A DNA stretch of 64,000 nt from JANOYJ01 sp963792485 (GTDB lineage Bacteria; Pseudomonadota; Alphaproteobacteria; Rhizobiales; Rhizobiaceae). A program made the translations under genes and the position numbers. Below the pieces are notes generated by a model. It saw nothing but the letters and a program-made list of their open reading frames with translations, was not told the origin of the DNA and made no database searches. The stretch spans positions 124,001-188,000 of the forward strand of contig CAWBWL010000001.1 in the NCBI GenBank assembly GCA_963792485.1, read 5' to 3'. Positions within the stretch are counted from its first letter, which is position 1; each line of letters begins with the position of its first letter. Shown in pieces: positions 61,524-64,000 of the stretch.

Positions 61524-62441
61524 GTGGCCAGCATCCAGACCAATCCATCGGCAATGATTGCGCTTCGCACGCTGAAGGCGACGAATGACGCACTGGCCGA
61601 GGTGCAGAACAAAATCTCCACGGGTTACCGGGTCGCTGAGGCAAGCGACAATGCCGCCTACTGGTCAATCGCAACCGTCATGCGCTCCGACAACAAGGCG
61701 CTCTCAACAGTGCAGGACGCGCTGGGGCTTGGCGCGGCGAAAGTTGACATCACCTATACAGGATTGAATTCAGCACTCGACGTGGTGGATGAAATCAAGG
61801 CGAAGCTTGTTGCTGCGCGTGAGCCGGGCGTTGACCGCTCGAAGCTTCAGGACGAAATCAGCGAGCTGCAGGCGCAGCTGGTCGGCATTGCCACCTCCTC
61901 CTCATTCGCGGGCGAGAACTGGCTGTCGGTGAATTCTGCCGCTCCGGCTTACAGCCAGATCAAATCAATTGTCTCCTCGTTCACCCGCACGACAACGGGC
62001 GTCCAGGTGCAGCTGATGAGCATTGACACGGCCAGCACGGAACTGTTCGACGCTGCCGATCAATCCGGAATTCTTGATTCCGTCTTCACAACCACTGGCG
62101 CGGGCGCGGTAACCGTTTCGGTTTCAACGCTCGATGTTTCAGCAGCGACGCTCGACGATGCGGACATTGACGATCTGATCGCTTTCGTTGACTCCAAGCT
62201 GCAATTGATCACGACTGCGGCGTCCGACATTGGCGCAACGAAAAAACGCGTCACGCTGCAACAGGATTTTGTGACGACATTGATGGACGCCATCGACCGC
62301 GGAGTCGGCACGCTGGTGGACGCGGATATCACCAAGGAATCAACACGGCTTCAGGCGCTGCAAACGCAGCAACAGCTCGGCATACAGGCGCTGTCGATCG
62401 CCAATGCCTCGGCGCAGAACATTTTGGCGCTGTTCCAGTAA
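61524..62441 (+). CDS. fliC: Flagellin 2
   Basis: 305 residues from GTG 61524. Closely related to flagellin 1 over the whole length: ALRTLKATNDALAEVQNKISTGYRVAEASDNAAYWSIATVMRSD and ADITKESTRLQALQTQQQLGIQALSIANASAQNILALFQ. A GTG start may lower its translation relative to copy 1 (ATG). It is the last gene of the flagellar locus, converging with the gene at 62454. Confidence 0.96.
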   Translation: MASIQTNPSAMIALRTLKATNDALAEVQNKISTGYRVAEASDNAAYWSIATVMRSDNKALSTVQDALGLGAAKVDITYTGLNSALDVVDEIKAKLVAAREPGVDRSKLQDEISELQAQLVGIATSSSFAGENWLSVNSAAPAYSQIKSIVSSFTRTTTGVQVQLMSIDTASTELFDAADQSGILDSVFTTTGAGAVTVSVSTLDVSAATLDDADIDDLIAFVDSKLQLITTAASDIGATKKRVTLQQDFVTTLMDAIDRGVGTLVDADITKESTRLQALQTQQQLGIQALSIANASAQNILALFQ

Positions 62442-62453
62442 GAGCGGGCGCAG

Positions 62454-62879
62454 TTACAGGCGGCGCAGAAAGTCAGGCTCTTCAATGATCAGGTTTTCAA
62501 TCACCGGCTTGCCGGCCCGGCCGTTCACACCCTTGGCAATTTCTTCGGCAAGCGCCGTAAGCTCTTCCGGCTGGGTCTTGCGAAAGTCAATTTCACTGTT
62601 CGCATAAACCACCTTGTAAAGCTCGTGCGTCAGCCGTGCCGTAATGCCGTCCTTCAAAGAAGCATCCAACAGCTCGCAGTTCAGGCGTGAAGTGAAATAG
62701 CCCGCCACTTTGCCGTCTCGAAAGATCGCAACGGCGATATGATCAGTTTTGAATGGCTCAGGCGCTGCGTCTGCAGCTTCGCTCTTGTCCGCATCGCGTG
62801 TCAGCAAGAGTGGCGGACCATAAAGACCAGCAAGCGTCATTGCGATGATCCATAAAGCGGCAATGACTGACTTGACCAT
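62454..62879 (-). CDS. Membrane-anchored paralogue of the 60828 protein
   Basis: 141 residues. N-terminal membrane segment (MVKSVIAALWIIAMTLAGLYG), then a periplasmic domain with AVAIFRDGKVAGYFTSRLNCELLD, a long helix (ARLTHELYKVVYANSEI) and GKPVIENLIIEEPDFL at the end. The pattern parallels the protein at 60828 and, more distantly, FliL. It converges with flagellin 2 (12-base gap). Function unknown; a motility role is inferred from position and paralogy. Confidence 0.65.
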   Translation of the reverse strand: MVKSVIAALWIIAMTLAGLYGPPLLLTRDADKSEAADAAPEPFKTDHIAVAIFRDGKVAGYFTSRLNCELLDASLKDGITARLTHELYKVVYANSEIDFRKTQPEELTALAEEIAKGVNGRAGKPVIENLIIEEPDFLRRL

Positions 62880-62887
62880 GAAGGCCT

Positions 62888-62920
62888 CCGGATGCGTGGC
62901 TGAGCGCTCATCGCATCCGG
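62888..62920 (-). terminator. Hairpin between kup and the 62454 gene
   Basis: CCGGATGCG (62888-62896) and CGCATCCGG (62912-62920) form a perfect 9-bp stem with a 15-base loop containing AGCGCT. It lies 14 bases past the kup stop on the minus strand. No T-run follows, so it may be a weak terminator or part of the leader of the 62454 gene. Confidence 0.5.
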
Positions 62921-62933
62921 ATATTGCGCGAGG

Positions 62934-64000
62934 CTAGACGGTGACCTGGCTGCCCATCTCCACCACCCGGTTATAGGGAATGTGGAAGAAGTCGGTCGCA
63001 TTGGCGGATGACCGCGTCAGCGCGATGTAGACGCCATCCTGCCAAAGCGGCATGCCGGATGTGGCCGAGGCCTTGATCGTCCTGCGGCCGAGGAAGAAGG
63101 ACGTCTGCATCAGCTCAAACTCGCACCCCTGCCGGCGCGCGGCGGCGAGCAGCTGCGGGATACGCGGCGTCTGCATATAGCCAAGCGTTGCGATGATGCG
63201 GCGGAAGTCCTCGGACAGGTTCTCGATTTCAATCTGATCATTTTCAGCGACATAGGGCGCGGAAGACGTGCGGATTGTCATCAGGATGTTTGTCTTGTGC
63301 AGGACGTGATTGTGCTTGAGATTATGCATCAGAGCGGCAGGCGCTGTATCTGAGTCTGCGGTCATGAAAACAGCGGTCCCCGATACACGCTGCGGTGGAC
63401 GCTTCTCCAGCATTTTAGCAAGGTCTGCCAGCGGCACGGATTCGCGTTTGGCCTTGTCGGAGATAATCTTTGATCCGCGCACCCAGGTCCACATGACCAC
63501 GATCAGCGACGCACCGAAAGCAAGCGGCATGTAGGCCCCGTCAAACAGCTTCAGAAGGTTTGCGCCAAAGAAGGCAAAATCGATCAGGAAGAAGGGCGTC
63601 ATGATCGCCACCGACTGCCAGAAGCCCCATTTCCACACTTTCCAAAGAAGGATGAACATGAGGCCCGCGTCAGCCAGCATGGAGCCCGTCACGGCGATGC
63701 CATAGGCCGACGCAAGCGCTGACGAATTCTGGAACAGAATGACGAGCAGGATCACGCCGATGAACAAGAGACGGTTGACCTTTGGAAGATAAATCTGCCC
63801 GGCCAGCATTTCGGAAGTGTGACGGATTTCCAAACGGGGCAAGAGGCCGAGCTGCACGGCCTGACGGGTCAGCGAGAACGCACCCGTGATAACGGCCTGG
63901 CTCGCGATGACTGTCGCCACGCACGACAGAATGACCAGCGGCAGCGTTGCCCATTCCGGCGCCATGAGAAAGAACGGGTTCTTGGCAGTGTCAGGCTCGC
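62934..64000 (-). CDS. kup: Potassium uptake protein Kup, C-terminal part (partial)
   Basis: The last ~355 codons; the gene continues beyond the window's right edge (sequence reads ...NPFFLMAPEW at the edge). Inner-membrane K+ uptake permease of the KUP/HAK family. Visible: VIASQAVITGAFSLTRQAVQLGLLPRLEIRHTSE, QIYLPKVNRLLFIGVILLV and AYGIAVTGSMLADAG in the membrane part, then the cytoplasmic tail ending FFHIPYNRVVEMGSQVTV, the usual Kup C-terminus. The N-terminal transport helices are outside the window. Confidence 0.95.
   Translation of the reverse strand, partial: EPDTAKNPFFLMAPEWATLPLVILSCVATVIASQAVITGAFSLTRQAVQLGLLPRLEIRHTSEMLAGQIYLPKVNRLLFIGVILLVILFQNSSALASAYGIAVTGSMLADAGLMFILLWKVWKWGFWQSVAIMTPFFLIDFAFFGANLLKLFDGAYMPLAFGASLIVVMWTWVRGSKIISDKAKRESVPLADLAKMLEKRPPQRVSGTAVFMTADSDTAPAALMHNLKHNHVLHKTNILMTIRTSSAPYVAENDQIEIENLSEDFRRIIATLGYMQTPRIPQLLAAARRQGCEFELMQTSFFLGRRTIKASATSGMPLWQDGVYIALTRSSANATDFFHIPYNRVVEMGSQVTV

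Overview
The window is a GC-rich stretch from an alphaproteobacterium of the order Hyphomicrobiales (Rhizobiales). The evidence is a Brucella-type Omp19 lipoprotein, the rhizobial mdh-sucC-sucD-sucA-sucB-lpd order, and a rhizobial flagellar locus. That locus carries MotC, MotE, a FliK/MotD hook-length protein, the orphan OmpR-type regulator FtcR/Rem, FlaF, FlbT and a DUF1217 protein, and has no fliD or fliS. The genus cannot be named from the sequence alone.

Layout. 0-6.7 kb: the end of argG, an alpha/beta-hydrolase-like membrane protein, an M3 metallopeptidase, an FAD amine oxidase, omp19 and zapE. 6.9-17.8 kb: TCA-cycle genes (malate dehydrogenase, succinyl-CoA synthetase, 2-oxoglutarate dehydrogenase E1 and E2, dihydrolipoamide dehydrogenase). 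Two unfamiliar genes sit between sucC and sucD, a 48-bp perfect inverted repeat sits between sucA and sucB, and palindromic repeats lie between sucB and lpd. 17.8-27.4 kb: small and housekeeping genes (a VOC protein, DUF2867, TraB/GumN, an SDR, xerC, rimM-trmD, rplS), a MarR regulator with a cysteine-rich tail, an amino-acid ABC binding protein and permease, and a LysE exporter. 27.4-62.9 kb: a nearly complete flagellar locus. A LuxR-type regulator comes first. Leftward genes run motA-fliM-fliN-fliG-flhB-orf; rightward genes run from DUF1217-flgF-fliI to flagellin 1, then fliF-fliH-motB-motC-fliK, ftcR, flgEKL-flaF-flbT-flgD-fliQ, flhA-fliR-fliJ-like-flgJ-flgN-like, and flagellin 2. The window ends inside kup.

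How the genes work together. The TCA genes form one transcription direction, probably one or a few operons. The flagellar genes supply the MS ring (FliF), C ring (FliG/M/N), export gate and ATPase (FlhA/B, FliP/Q/R, FliI/H), rod, rings and hook (FlgB/C/F/G, FliE, FlgA/I/H, FlgD/E, FliK), filament (FlgK/L and two flagellins), stator (MotA/B with MotC/E, FliL) and regulation (FtcR, FlaF, FlbT, perhaps the LuxR protein).

Cautions. Seven single-base frame breaks fall in conserved genes (M3 peptidase twice, sucC, sucA, lpd, the SDR and flgI). Six of the seven read as one extra base, which looks more like consensus-sequence error than real decay. No stretch longer than 300 bases lacks a gene. No rRNA, tRNA, CRISPR array, prophage or complete insertion sequence was seen.
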